Assembly: GCA_002293125.1 (NCBI GenBank)
Contig: DBCR01000021.1
Coordinates: forward strand, 1 to 6,301
DNA length: 6,301 bases
Direction: 5' to 3'
From: Opitutia bacterium UBA953
GTDB taxonomy: Bacteria; Verrucomicrobiota; Verrucomicrobiia; Opitutales; UBA953
Both the position numbers and the translations under genes were made by a program. The notes beneath the pieces were generated by a model that was given only the letters and a program-made list of their open reading frames with translations, was not told where the DNA came from and searched no databases. Of the stretch, positions 1 to 6,091 are shown in pieces (the first letter of the stretch is position 1; each line of letters begins with the position of its first letter).

Positions 1-160
1 AACCATCGGCGGAGACGGCGTTGGTGTAAGAGTAATTGCCGCCGAGGGTGCCGAGGTTGGTAAACGATCCGGTCGTGACGGAAGGCGACGGTTGAGCTTG
101 CGCTGAATTGAGTGAGAATGCCGCGCCGGCGAGGAGGAATGAGGCTTTGAGCAGTTTCAT
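1..160 (-). CDS. Secreted HAF-repeat protein, N-terminal fragment (cut by window edge)
   Basis: The minus strand reads open from an ATG at 158-160 to the window edge, 53 codons. Residues 1-22 form a clear Sec signal peptide: MKLLK, a hydrophobic core rich in L, A and F, then a likely cleavage site after SAQA. The mature part soon gives FTNLGTLGGNYSYTNAVSAD. This matches the start of a HAF repeat (LGTLGG followed by an aromatic/small stretch and a D/N-G turn), a motif found in tandem in exported proteins, often autotransporter-like or PEP-CTERM-anchored. The function of HAF proteins is unknown; they are presumed cell-surface or extracellular. No Shine-Dalgarno-like purine run precedes the ATG (upstream minus strand CATCCTCACCC). 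Only one repeat is visible, so repeat number, C-terminal anchor and total length cannot be judged. The family call rests on one repeat plus the signal peptide. Confidence 0.7.
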   Translation of the reverse strand, partial: MKLLKASFLLAGAAFSLNSAQAQPSPSVTTGSFTNLGTLGGNYSYTNAVSADG

Positions 161-217
161 GGGTGAGGATGTGGTGAATGACGGACGATGGCTTACAACC
201 CCAAATGGTCAGTTTTG

Positions 218-250
218 ACGATTAATCCGCATATTTTAGATATAACAAGG
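218..250 (-). promoter_or_regulatory. AT-rich candidate promoter region for the HAF gene
   Basis: This is the only distinctly AT-rich stretch in an otherwise GC-rich window. It lies about 60-90 bp upstream of the HAF-protein ATG. On the minus strand a TTGTTA (248-243) is followed 17 nt later by TTAATC (225-220), a weak sigma-70-like pair. The base composition and position favour a promoter, but the -10 match is poor, so the exact boxes are a guess. The remaining bases between it and the gene (161-217) show nothing else I can name. Confidence 0.25.
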
Positions 251-266
251 CGGGGACACGCAATTT

Positions 267-325
267 CAGGTCCCAGGTCTCGGCCATCGGGTGTCTGGTT
301 CAGGTCTTCAGGTACGGGTACAGGT
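267..325. repeat. Cluster of CAGGT direct repeats
   Basis: CAGGT occurs five times in 59 bp, at 267, 274, 301, 309 and 321. The first two copies are 7 bp apart; the others are spaced 8 to 27 bp. The flanks vary (CCCAGGTCT, TTCAGGTAC, ACAGGTCCC). The stretch is open on the minus strand as part of a 64-codon frame, but it has no protein-like character and is best read as degenerate low-complexity intergenic DNA. It abuts the palindromic element at 330-385. Confidence 0.5.
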
Positions 326-329
326 CCCG

Positions 330-385
330 GGTAGGGCCAACCATCCTTGGTTGGCCGCGGCCGAGCAGGGATGCTCGGCCCTACC
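330..385. repeat. REP-like palindromic element: two hairpins inside an outer stem (three-way junction)
   Basis: Two perfect 9-bp stems sit back to back. Hairpin 1 (335-356) pairs GGCCAACCA with TGGTTGGCC around loop TCCT. Hairpin 2 (359-380) pairs GGCCGAGCA with TGCTCGGCC around loop GGGA. They are separated by only GC (357-358), at the centre of the perfect palindrome GGCCGCGGCC (353-362). Outside them, GGTAG (330-334) pairs with CTACC (381-385), so a single strand can close into a three-way junction. The sequence is a 56-bp imperfect palindrome whose two halves differ mainly in the stem interiors. This is the architecture of REP/BIME-type intergenic repeats, which in other bacteria are spread by RayT/TnpA-REP transposases; none is encoded here. 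The hairpin geometry is seen directly; the REP assignment is inference. Confidence 0.75.
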
Positions 386-397
386 AAATACAGGCTA

Positions 398-482
398 GCT
401 CAAAGGGAGACCGGAAACCGGAATGTAAGCTGTGGGCATTATGCCCCCAGCCAATCATCCGGTCTCCGGTTTCCCTTTGAGC
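398..482 (-). repeat. 85-bp inverted-repeat element, copy L (hairpin downstream of rnhB)
   Basis: The ends form 25-bp inverted arms (398-422 and 458-482) with only two mismatches, both beginning GCTCAAAGGG when read inward. Inside each arm are two 7-bp units of GGARACC; one arm has GGAGACC then GGAAACC, the other the reverse order, which accounts for both mismatches. The 35-bp centre contains a second hairpin (430-450, GGGCAT with ATGCCC around one unpaired T). A diverged copy lies at 6132-6221 in the opposite orientation. The element starts 10 bp beyond the rnhB stop, so its hairpin could end rnhC-rnhB transcripts, although no T-run follows it on the minus strand. It looks like a small non-autonomous dispersed repeat (MITE- or REP-like). 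No target-site duplication is evident. Confidence 0.75.
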
Positions 483-492
483 CTATGTCTTT

Positions 493-1242
493 TTATTCAA
501 AACTGAATTCTCCATCCGTGGCTTCGGGGGGCGGAGGGTCGCCGGCGAGGATGGTGCGGACGAAGAGATCACGGTGCTCGGCGCAAGGGCCATGCGCACG
601 CAGGGCTTCGACGTGCTCGGGCGTGCCGTAGCCTTTGTGCGTGGCGAAACCGTATCGGGGATAGCGCGCGTGCATTTCGACGAGCATGCGGTCGCGTTCG
701 ACCTTGGCGACGATCGACGCAAGGGCGATGGCAAGGCTCTTGCCGTCGCCACCTTTGACGGATTCATGCGCCCAGGCGAACGGCCGCAGGGGTAGTCCAT
801 CGACGAGCACGAGGAACGTGCGCGCATCGGTGCGGCCGAAGAGTTCACCCTCGGTGCCGGCGGCGGCGAAGAGGGGAGCGATGTGCCCGACGGCGAGCTT
901 GGCGATACTACGGGCCATCGCAAGACGCGTGGCCCCGAGGATGTTGTGCGCCGAGATCTCCATGACTGAACCGGCGGCCCAGGCGGTCTTGAGTTTTCCC
1001 TCAGCCTCCATCTTGGCGATGGCTTCACGTAATTCCGCCCGCTTCTCGGGCGTCAGTTTCTTGGAGTCATTCGCACCGGAGAGTTTCCGTAACCAAGCGG
1101 GCTCGCCGTAGAAGCCGGCGTCGAGCAACACCGCCGCCGCGATCACGGGTCCGCAAAGCGAACCACGGCCAGCTTCATCCACTCCCGCGATGCCCGGACG
1201 ATCGGCACCTTTCTTGCGGTCGAATGATGCCAGCGAGGCCAC
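493..1242 (-). CDS. rnhB: Ribonuclease HII
   Basis: 249 residues. RNase HII is a cytoplasmic metal-dependent endonuclease. It cuts the RNA strand of RNA/DNA hybrids and nicks 5' to single ribonucleotides embedded in DNA, starting ribonucleotide excision repair. The signatures are complete and in order: GVDEAGRGSLCGPV (20-33), with the D22-E23 catalytic pair and the GRG motif that reads the RNA-DNA junction; NDSKKLT (58-64); LVDGLPL with D148; SIVAKVERD (176-184) with D184; and YPRYGFATHKGYGT (194-207). The length is slightly above the usual 200-230, from a short N-terminal lead and an acidic, proline-rich tail (residues 234-249). The start is GTG at 1242, 3 bp after the rnhC stop. No ATG lies between it and the catalytic motif, and an AAGG in the end of rnhC gives a weak, distant ribosome site. 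It is almost certainly co-transcribed, and probably translationally coupled, with rnhC. Confidence 0.95.
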   Translation of the reverse strand: MASLASFDRKKGADRPGIAGVDEAGRGSLCGPVIAAAVLLDAGFYGEPAWLRKLSGANDSKKLTPEKRAELREAIAKMEAEGKLKTAWAAGSVMEISAHNILGATRLAMARSIAKLAVGHIAPLFAAAGTEGELFGRTDARTFLVLVDGLPLRPFAWAHESVKGGDGKSLAIALASIVAKVERDRMLVEMHARYPRYGFATHKGYGTPEHVEALRAHGPCAEHRDLFVRTILAGDPPPPEATDGEFSFE

Positions 1243-1245
1243 GGC

Positions 1246-2256
1246 TTATTCCGCCTTCTTGCGGCGGACGAACGGTTTGGTGGCCGGCGGCTCGAGCCCA
1301 CGGACCTCGTAGGCGGTCTTGAAGTGCAGCTTGGCGAAATTGACGAGGATCGCCGGACCGAGACGGCCGACGAGTTCGATGCCGGCGTTCTTGGCTTCGG
1401 AGCCGGAACCCTTGGGGAGCTGGACGCCGCCGTCCTGCGACAGGCGGTCGATCTCGCGGACGAACGCCGCGCGGGCGACGATGGAGGCCGCGGCGACGAC
1501 GGGGTCAGATTCGGCCTTGGTACGCATACGGAGGTCGAACTCCACGCCTTTGCGGGCGAGCTCCTTCTGCACGAGGGGTTCTTCGGTGAATTGGTCGAGC
1601 AGGCCCCACTTGGGTCGACGCTGGTGCTGCAATTCGAAATCCTTGAGTGCTTCTTCGCACGAGGTCGCGTGCATCCAGCCCAGCAGGCGGTTGAGGTTCT
1701 TACCGAAGCGCGAGTGCAGTTCGTTATACTTCGCCATGCGCATGAACGTCGTCTTCACCGCCACGCCGGGGGTGGAGCGGATGATGCGGTCGAGCTCGGC
1801 GATCTTGGTGTCGGTGAGTTTCTTGGAATCCTTGATGCCCAGTTCGATCCACTCTCGGGTCATCTCGCCCGTCGCGATGACGCAGGCTGAGACCACGGGG
1901 CCGAAGAGGTCGCCCTTGCCGGACTCGTCCAGGCCGGCGTGTTCTTCGAACCACTCGGGGTTGTTCTCGGCCTCGTAGCCCAGGATCGCCTGGCCGGTGA
2001 CATCGGGCTCGAGGGTGAATTTTACGAAGTCTTCGGTGCCCTTGCCCGAGATGACGCACTTGCCGGACTTGTAGTGGACGATGTTCAGGTTCTCGCCCTT
2101 GAAGGCGAAGGCGGCATGGTCGACCGGGAAGGAGACCCAGCCCTTGGCGACGAGGATAGTACGGAGCTTCGCGGCCTCAGCCGCGTCGAGCTTCAGCGTG
2201 TGCATCGCCACCTTCTTCGGCTCGTCGTCGGAGTCCTGCTTTGCCTTTCGTGCCAT
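1246..2256 (-). CDS. rnhC: Ribonuclease HIII
   Basis: 336 residues from ATG 2256; a TTG at 2265 would add three residues. RNase HIII degrades the RNA of RNA/DNA hybrids (primers, R-loops) in the cytoplasm. Unlike RNase HII it generally does not incise at single embedded ribonucleotides. The N-terminal ~95 residues match the TBP-like substrate-binding domain of this family (LNIVHYKSGKCVISGKG). The catalytic domain opens with GLDESGKGDLFGPVV (109-123): D110 and E111 are the metal ligands, and GKG replaces the GRG of RNase HII, the diagnostic HIII variant. Next come KDSKKLT (142-148), LLDQF with D221, and TKAESDPVVAAASIVARAAF. The C-terminus is a short basic tail (RRKKAE). The length is typical for HIII (about 310-340). 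It is first in a two-gene operon with rnhB and diverges from mutY across about 46 bp. GGGA six bases before the ATG is only a weak ribosome site. Confidence 0.95.
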   Translation of the reverse strand: MARKAKQDSDDEPKKVAMHTLKLDAAEAAKLRTILVAKGWVSFPVDHAAFAFKGENLNIVHYKSGKCVISGKGTEDFVKFTLEPDVTGQAILGYEAENNPEWFEEHAGLDESGKGDLFGPVVSACVIATGEMTREWIELGIKDSKKLTDTKIAELDRIIRSTPGVAVKTTFMRMAKYNELHSRFGKNLNRLLGWMHATSCEEALKDFELQHQRRPKWGLLDQFTEEPLVQKELARKGVEFDLRMRTKAESDPVVAAASIVARAAFVREIDRLSQDGGVQLPKGSGSEAKNAGIELVGRLGPAILVNFAKLHFKTAYEVRGLEPPATKPFVRRKKAE

Positions 2257-2302
2257 GAGTCCCAAGGTCTACCGTAGTTGGCGTCCAAATCCAGCCCCAT
2301 CC

Positions 2303-3370
2303 ATGCCCGCCGCGAAACCCGCCCGTAATGCCAGCATCTCCGCGATGCGCCGGGCGCTTTTGGCCTGGTTCGCCCGGAACCGTCGCCCGATGCCGTGGCG
2401 GGAAGAAGTGTCGGCCTACCGGACCGTGGTGTCGGAGCTGATGTGCCAGCAGACCCAGATCGCCACCGCGATCCCGTACTTTGAAAAATGGACGGCCAAG
2501 TGGCCCGACTTCAAAGACCTCGCGAAAGCCGAGGAGTCCGAGGTCCTCGCGCTCTGGGCCGGGCTGGGGTATTACTCCCGTGCGCGTAATCTCCTGAACC
2601 TCGCGAAGCAGGTCGCCGCGCTGAAGTCGCCGCCGCGGACCGCCGCCGAGTGGCGCGAGTTCAAAGGCGTCGGGCCCTACACCGCCGCCGCCATCGCCAG
2701 TATCGCTTTCGCCGAGCCCGTCGCGGTCGTCGACGGTAACGTCGTGCGCGTGCTCGCGCGTCTCGACGGCGTGCGGGCCAAGCTGCGCGACGCCTCGTCG
2801 GCCGCGAAGCTGTTCACCTCGCGAGCCGACGGGCTCGTCGACCCGAAGCAGCCCGGAGATTTCAATCAGGCCATGATGGAGCTCGGTGCCACCGTCTGCC
2901 GTAAAGGCGTGCCGGACTGCGCGAAGTGCCCGCTGGCGGAGTGGTGCGACGCCAAGAAGGCGGGTGATGCCCAGGCCTTGCCGCGTTTCGTCTCCAAGGA
3001 GCGCAAGGAAGCCGTCGTCGAGCGCGCGCTCGTCACCCGCGAAGGCAAGATCTTGCTCCGCCGTAATCCGCACCACGCCAAGCGCCTCGCCGGCATGGCC
3101 GAGATCCCCGTGCTGTCGTCGCTCGGCATCGAGCCCGCCGGTGAGCCCGCGCTCGTGCGCCGTCGCACCATCGGCACGGTGACTTACGAAGAGAAACTGC
3201 ACGCCCTTGAGCCCAAGGTCGCCGAGCTCCGTCGCTGGACGAAGGACGGCGAGCTCGAGTGGGTGGACGCGCAGGCGTTGGACGGGGCCGCGTTGAGCGG
3301 ACCGCATCGACGCTGGCTCGGCGAGTGGCTTAGTCGAGGCGGTCGGACAACGCGCGGCAAACGGCCTTGA
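2303..3370 (+). CDS. mutY: A/G-specific adenine DNA glycosylase MutY
   Basis: 355 residues. MutY removes adenine mispaired with 8-oxoguanine or guanine, starting base-excision repair and preventing G:C to T:A transversions. The helix-hairpin-helix glycosylase fold is intact: the SELMCQQTQIATAIPYF core (44-60) with catalytic E45; AGLGYYSRARNL (86-97); the hairpin FKGVGPYTAAAIASIAF (120-136); and VVDGNVVRVLAR with catalytic D144. Four cysteines, C199, C206, C209 and C215, have the exact C-X6-C-X2-C-X5-C spacing of the 4Fe-4S cluster. From about residue 235 a shortened NUDIX-like domain follows (LLRRNPHHAKRLAGMAEIPV). The usual FSH 8-oxoG-sensing tripeptide is not apparent there; the equivalent stretch reads IGTVTYEEKLHAL. 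I chose ATG 2303 because it gives the family's usual N-terminus. An in-frame ATG at 2255 would add 16 residues and share CATG with the rnhC start; ATG 2345 would be too short. The 3' end overlaps the convergent PPK2 gene by 41 bp. Confidence 0.95.
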   Translation: MPAAKPARNASISAMRRALLAWFARNRRPMPWREEVSAYRTVVSELMCQQTQIATAIPYFEKWTAKWPDFKDLAKAEESEVLALWAGLGYYSRARNLLNLAKQVAALKSPPRTAAEWREFKGVGPYTAAAIASIAFAEPVAVVDGNVVRVLARLDGVRAKLRDASSAAKLFTSRADGLVDPKQPGDFNQAMMELGATVCRKGVPDCAKCPLAEWCDAKKAGDAQALPRFVSKERKEAVVERALVTREGKILLRRNPHHAKRLAGMAEIPVLSSLGIEPAGEPALVRRRTIGTVTYEEKLHALEPKVAELRRWTKDGELEWVDAQALDGAALSGPHRRWLGEWLSRGGRTTRGKRP

Positions 3371-4754
3371 GGGTCGCCACGCGCGCGTAGCGCTTATCGT
3401 CGCCTGAGACCACCACCCACGGGGCGTGCGGCGTATCCGTGCGCGCGATCATATCTTCGGCTGCCCGGACGTTGGCATCCCACTTCTTACGATTGCGGTA
3501 GTCTTCCTTCGTCATCTTGTGACGCTTGTGCGGAGAGATCTCGCGGGCGTGGAAGCGGCGCAGCTGTTCTTCCTTCGAGATATTGATCCAGAGCTTGAGC
3601 ACCACCATGCCCGTTTCGGCGAGGCGGGCTTCGAAATCATTGATCTCCGCGTAGGCGCGGGCCCATTCGGCGTCCTTCGCGAAGCCCTCGACGCGTTCGA
3701 CCATCACGCGCCCGAACCACGAGCGATCGAAGACCGCGAGATGGCCCGGGGCGGGCACCTTGTTCCAGAAGCGCCAGAGATAGTGACGTGCCTTTTCTTC
3801 CGGCGTCGGAGCCGGCGTCGGGAAGACTTGGTAATGGGCGGCGTCGAGCAGGCCGCAGAGACGACGGATCGCGCCGCCCTTGCCGGCGGCGTCGGGGCCT
3901 TCGAGGACGACCATCGTCGAGAGCCCTTTTGCGGCGGCGAGGCGAGAGAGGCGACCGAGGCGGGTCTGCAGCTTCACCATCTGCTGGCTGTAGCCCTTCT
4001 TGTCCAAAGTCGGGTGGGCCGTGGCGCTTTCGAGCAGACCACGCGGACGGCCACTCGGCTTCTTCGCAGGGACCGCCGGGCGGCGACGCGAGACCTGGCC
4101 CATCTGAGCGGCGATGACCAGGCCGGCGCTGAGGTCACGGTGTTTCGTCTCGGTCCCGCCCATGACGACCTTCCACGGCAGATTCTTGCCGCTGCCTTGG
4201 CTGCGGAGTGCGCGACAGAGCGTCAGGCTGCTGTGCTTGGCGAGCAGGAGGTCTTCTTCCGAGACCATCCAGCCCTCGGCGTCGGTGTCCTCTGCGTCGC
4301 GGAGGCGTTTGCGGAGCGTCTTCTCCGAAGTCTCTAGCCAGACCTTGACCACCGACGTGCCGTCGGCGGCGAGGAGTTCTTCGAACGTGCGGAGGGATTT
4401 CAGACGGGCGCGGAGGGCGTCGCCAGAAATTTCATGGGAGGCGACCTCGACGGCCGTGCGGGTGAGCCAATCGCCGACCACGATGGTCAGGCGGCCTTTG
4501 GCCGGCATCTCCTGCCAATACGGCCAGAGGAAGGGGCGACCGTCGATGGAGGCGGCATCCGGGGCGCAGATGCGGACCGTGCGGGAGTCGAACCATTCCG
4601 TCAGCTGATTGGCGAGCGCGGAGGCCGCGAGGCGATCGCAGCCTCCGATGACGATCACCGCGCTCTGCTGCTTCGCGACCAGCCGGCGCTGGGCGGCCAG
4701 GAGGCGAAGATGGAGGGCAGAGCGGGCTCGCTCGAGTGCGCTACGGGTAGGCAT
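3330..4754 (-). CDS. Two-domain PPK2-family polyphosphate:AMP phosphotransferase / polyphosphate kinase 2
   Basis: 474 residues from ATG 4754; a GTG at 4778 would add eight (482). PPK2 enzymes move phosphate between polyphosphate and nucleotides. The two-domain class (Pap-like, class II) typically phosphorylates AMP to ADP using polyphosphate, in the cytoplasm. The C-terminal domain is complete: Walker A EGPDAAGKGG (285-294), the FDRSWFGR Walker B region (342-349), and a lysine/arginine-rich lid, PHKRHKMTKEDYRNRKKWD (about 408-426). The N-terminal domain is a recognisable second copy. FLWPYWQEMPAKG (75-87) mirrors YLWRFWNKVPAPG (325-337). Its P-loop, however, is degraded to IGGCDRLAAS and its Walker B to VVGDWLTR, so it probably has no catalysis of its own. 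A basic, proline-rich linker (RRRPAVPAKKPSGRPR) joins the domains. The start is uncertain: neither candidate has a ribosome-binding purine run. The gene lies about 65 bp downstream of the propeller lipoprotein gene and may share its transcript. Substrate preference (AMP versus ADP) cannot be read from sequence alone. Confidence 0.88.
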   Translation of the reverse strand: MPTRSALERARSALHLRLLAAQRRLVAKQQSAVIVIGGCDRLAASALANQLTEWFDSRTVRICAPDAASIDGRPFLWPYWQEMPAKGRLTIVVGDWLTRTAVEVASHEISGDALRARLKSLRTFEELLAADGTSVVKVWLETSEKTLRKRLRDAEDTDAEGWMVSEEDLLLAKHSSLTLCRALRSQGSGKNLPWKVVMGGTETKHRDLSAGLVIAAQMGQVSRRRPAVPAKKPSGRPRGLLESATAHPTLDKKGYSQQMVKLQTRLGRLSRLAAAKGLSTMVVLEGPDAAGKGGAIRRLCGLLDAAHYQVFPTPAPTPEEKARHYLWRFWNKVPAPGHLAVFDRSWFGRVMVERVEGFAKDAEWARAYAEINDFEARLAETGMVVLKLWINISKEEQLRRFHAREISPHKRHKMTKEDYRNRKKWDANVRAAEDMIARTDTPHAPWVVVSGDDKRYARVATLKAVCRALSDRLD

Positions 4755-4819
4755 CGGGGGCACTATGCAGGACGCCACCGCCGATGGGAAGCGTGATTGA
4801 GTGACAGAACCGTGACGGC

Positions 4820-6082
4820 TCAGCCCAGCAGCCCGGCGATGTCGGCCACGTAGACCTGGCGCCCGCCGGCGTGGGCGGAGTCGAAGCAGAACTGGCGGCC
4901 GCTACGGCTGGCCGAGGGGTGCGTATCGCAACGCCATTCCTTGCCCACGATATCGATCGGCGAGGGGAAGGCCCCGACCTCGATGCGGCGGTTGGTGGGG
5001 ATATGGTAAAGGTACGGCCGTTGGAGCTTCTCGGGGCCCTGCGGGTAGGTGTCGTTGAGCACCCACTCGTTATTCGTGTTCGGCAGGTAGGTGTTATGGC
5101 CGTTGTTCGGCATCGCTTCTTTGCCGACGACGGTGACCTCGTCGGAGAGGTCCTTATAGACGTAGAACCGTTCGCCGTGCGACGGGTGCCAGGCCCAGGC
5201 GAAGATGTGCTGCGGGTCGCGCCAGACGAAGTGAGAGGTCCCGCCGTTGGGGTCCATCACGTGGACCTTACCGCCGTTGACGTCGATCGTCAGCGCCCGC
5301 GTGCGGAAGCTACCTTTGTCTCCGGGGTTGCGCCAGCGATGGAGGAAGAAGAGGCGGGTGCCGTCGGTGTTGCAGAGCAGGTGGTTGAACCAATGCACGG
5401 CGCCCGGCTTGAAGGCGACGTTCGCCGGGCCGGTGAACGGGATCTTCGCCGCCTCGGCGAGCGAGAAGAGCAGGCGCTGCTTGCCCGTGGCGACGTCCAT
5501 GCTCCAGATGCCGATGTCATCAGGGGCCGGCTTGAGCTTCCAGATGTCACGTTCCGCGCCGGTAGCGTAGCCGTAGCCTGGGCGGGTGATGTCGAGTCGC
5601 GCGAAATCGGGCGCGAAGGCCGTCTTGCCGTCGGGGCTGAACGTATAGGACGGATGGGGCAGGGTGCGCGTGCGGCCGGACTTCACGTCGAGGATGCGCG
5701 TGACGAACCGGCCGTCGGCGCGGTCGTTCCAGGCCACATCGCGATCCGAACCCGGGACCCACTGCAGCATGCAGCCCTGCTGCCAGTTCCAGGCATTGGA
5801 GCCGCCGAGGTCGATCCAGCGGTCGCCGTCCTGGGTGTCGACCATCCCGACGCGGATCGAGTCGGCCTTCGTCGGCGAGCGGCCCTCGAAGTCGACCTCA
5901 TTGGCGAGCACGAAGCGGTCGTCGGCCGAGAAGAGGAACTTATCGTAGTAGCCGCGCCAATGGAATTTCGGCCCGCGGGTGATCGGACGGATGCGGGCTG
6001 TGGCCGGTTGAGAAGCGCAGCCAGCGAACGCGCCGAGGGAAGCGAGGGCGGAGAGTTTCAGGAAGTCGCGGCGGGGGAGCAT
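4820..6082 (-). CDS. Tat-type lipoprotein with beta-propeller, oligogalacturonate-lyase-like
   Basis: 420 residues. The N-terminus MLPRRDFLKLSALASLGAF has a twin-arginine motif (RRDFLKL, residues 4-10), a hydrophobic stretch, and a lipobox-like FAGC with C22. I therefore expect Tat export and lipid anchoring, although F rather than L at -3 makes cleavage by signal peptidase II less certain. The rest is propeller-like, with recurring blade motifs: FSPDGKTAF (148-156), CNTDGTRLFFLHRW (237-250), and the closing WRCDTHPSASRSGRQFCFDSAH (383-404). The aromatic/His-rich blades (HWFNH 230-234, NGHNTYLP 327-334, LNDTYPQ 342-348) resemble secreted TolB/PL22-like propellers of polysaccharide-degrading PVC and Bacteroidota bacteria. 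PL22 enzymes are Mn-dependent oligogalacturonate lyases, but I cannot place the metal-binding His/Gln set, so no activity is assigned. The ATG at 6082 has no purine-rich ribosome site; a 7-bp repeat array sits 9 bp upstream. The PPK2 gene follows downstream on the same strand. Confidence 0.8.
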   Translation of the reverse strand: MLPRRDFLKLSALASLGAFAGCASQPATARIRPITRGPKFHWRGYYDKFLFSADDRFVLANEVDFEGRSPTKADSIRVGMVDTQDGDRWIDLGGSNAWNWQQGCMLQWVPGSDRDVAWNDRADGRFVTRILDVKSGRTRTLPHPSYTFSPDGKTAFAPDFARLDITRPGYGYATGAERDIWKLKPAPDDIGIWSMDVATGKQRLLFSLAEAAKIPFTGPANVAFKPGAVHWFNHLLCNTDGTRLFFLHRWRNPGDKGSFRTRALTIDVNGGKVHVMDPNGGTSHFVWRDPQHIFAWAWHPSHGERFYVYKDLSDEVTVVGKEAMPNNGHNTYLPNTNNEWVLNDTYPQGPEKLQRPYLYHIPTNRRIEVGAFPSPIDIVGKEWRCDTHPSASRSGRQFCFDSAHAGGRQVYVADIAGLLG

Positions 6083-6091
6083 GGGAGGCGA

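Noticed and set aside
267..325. CRISPR-like repeats in the CAGGT cluster or the 7-bp arrays
   Set aside because: The units are only 5-7 bp, spacing is irregular or zero, and there are no spacers and no cas genes.
193..387. Small minus-strand frame of 64 codons upstream of the HAF gene
   Set aside because: It runs through the CAGGT repeats and the double-hairpin element, and its peptide simply reflects those repeats.
398..482. Confident rho-independent terminator for rnhC-rnhB
   Set aside because: The hairpin is strong and well placed, but no T-run follows it on the minus strand, and the related copy at 6132-6221 lies upstream of a gene. I note it as a possible side role only.
2177..3307. 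Open frame (about 376 codons) antisense to mutY
   Set aside because: mutY has intact catalytic and Fe-S motifs on the other strand. The antisense product is low-complexity, rich in G, R, D and L, with no motif.
3426..4337. Open frame (about 303 codons) antisense to the PPK2 gene
   Set aside because: It is fully covered by a well-supported PPK2 gene. No ribosome site or family signature is visible.
4820..6082. Naming the propeller protein oligogalacturonate lyase
   Set aside because: The similarity is in general blade patterns. The metal-binding and catalytic residues of PL22 could not be located by eye.
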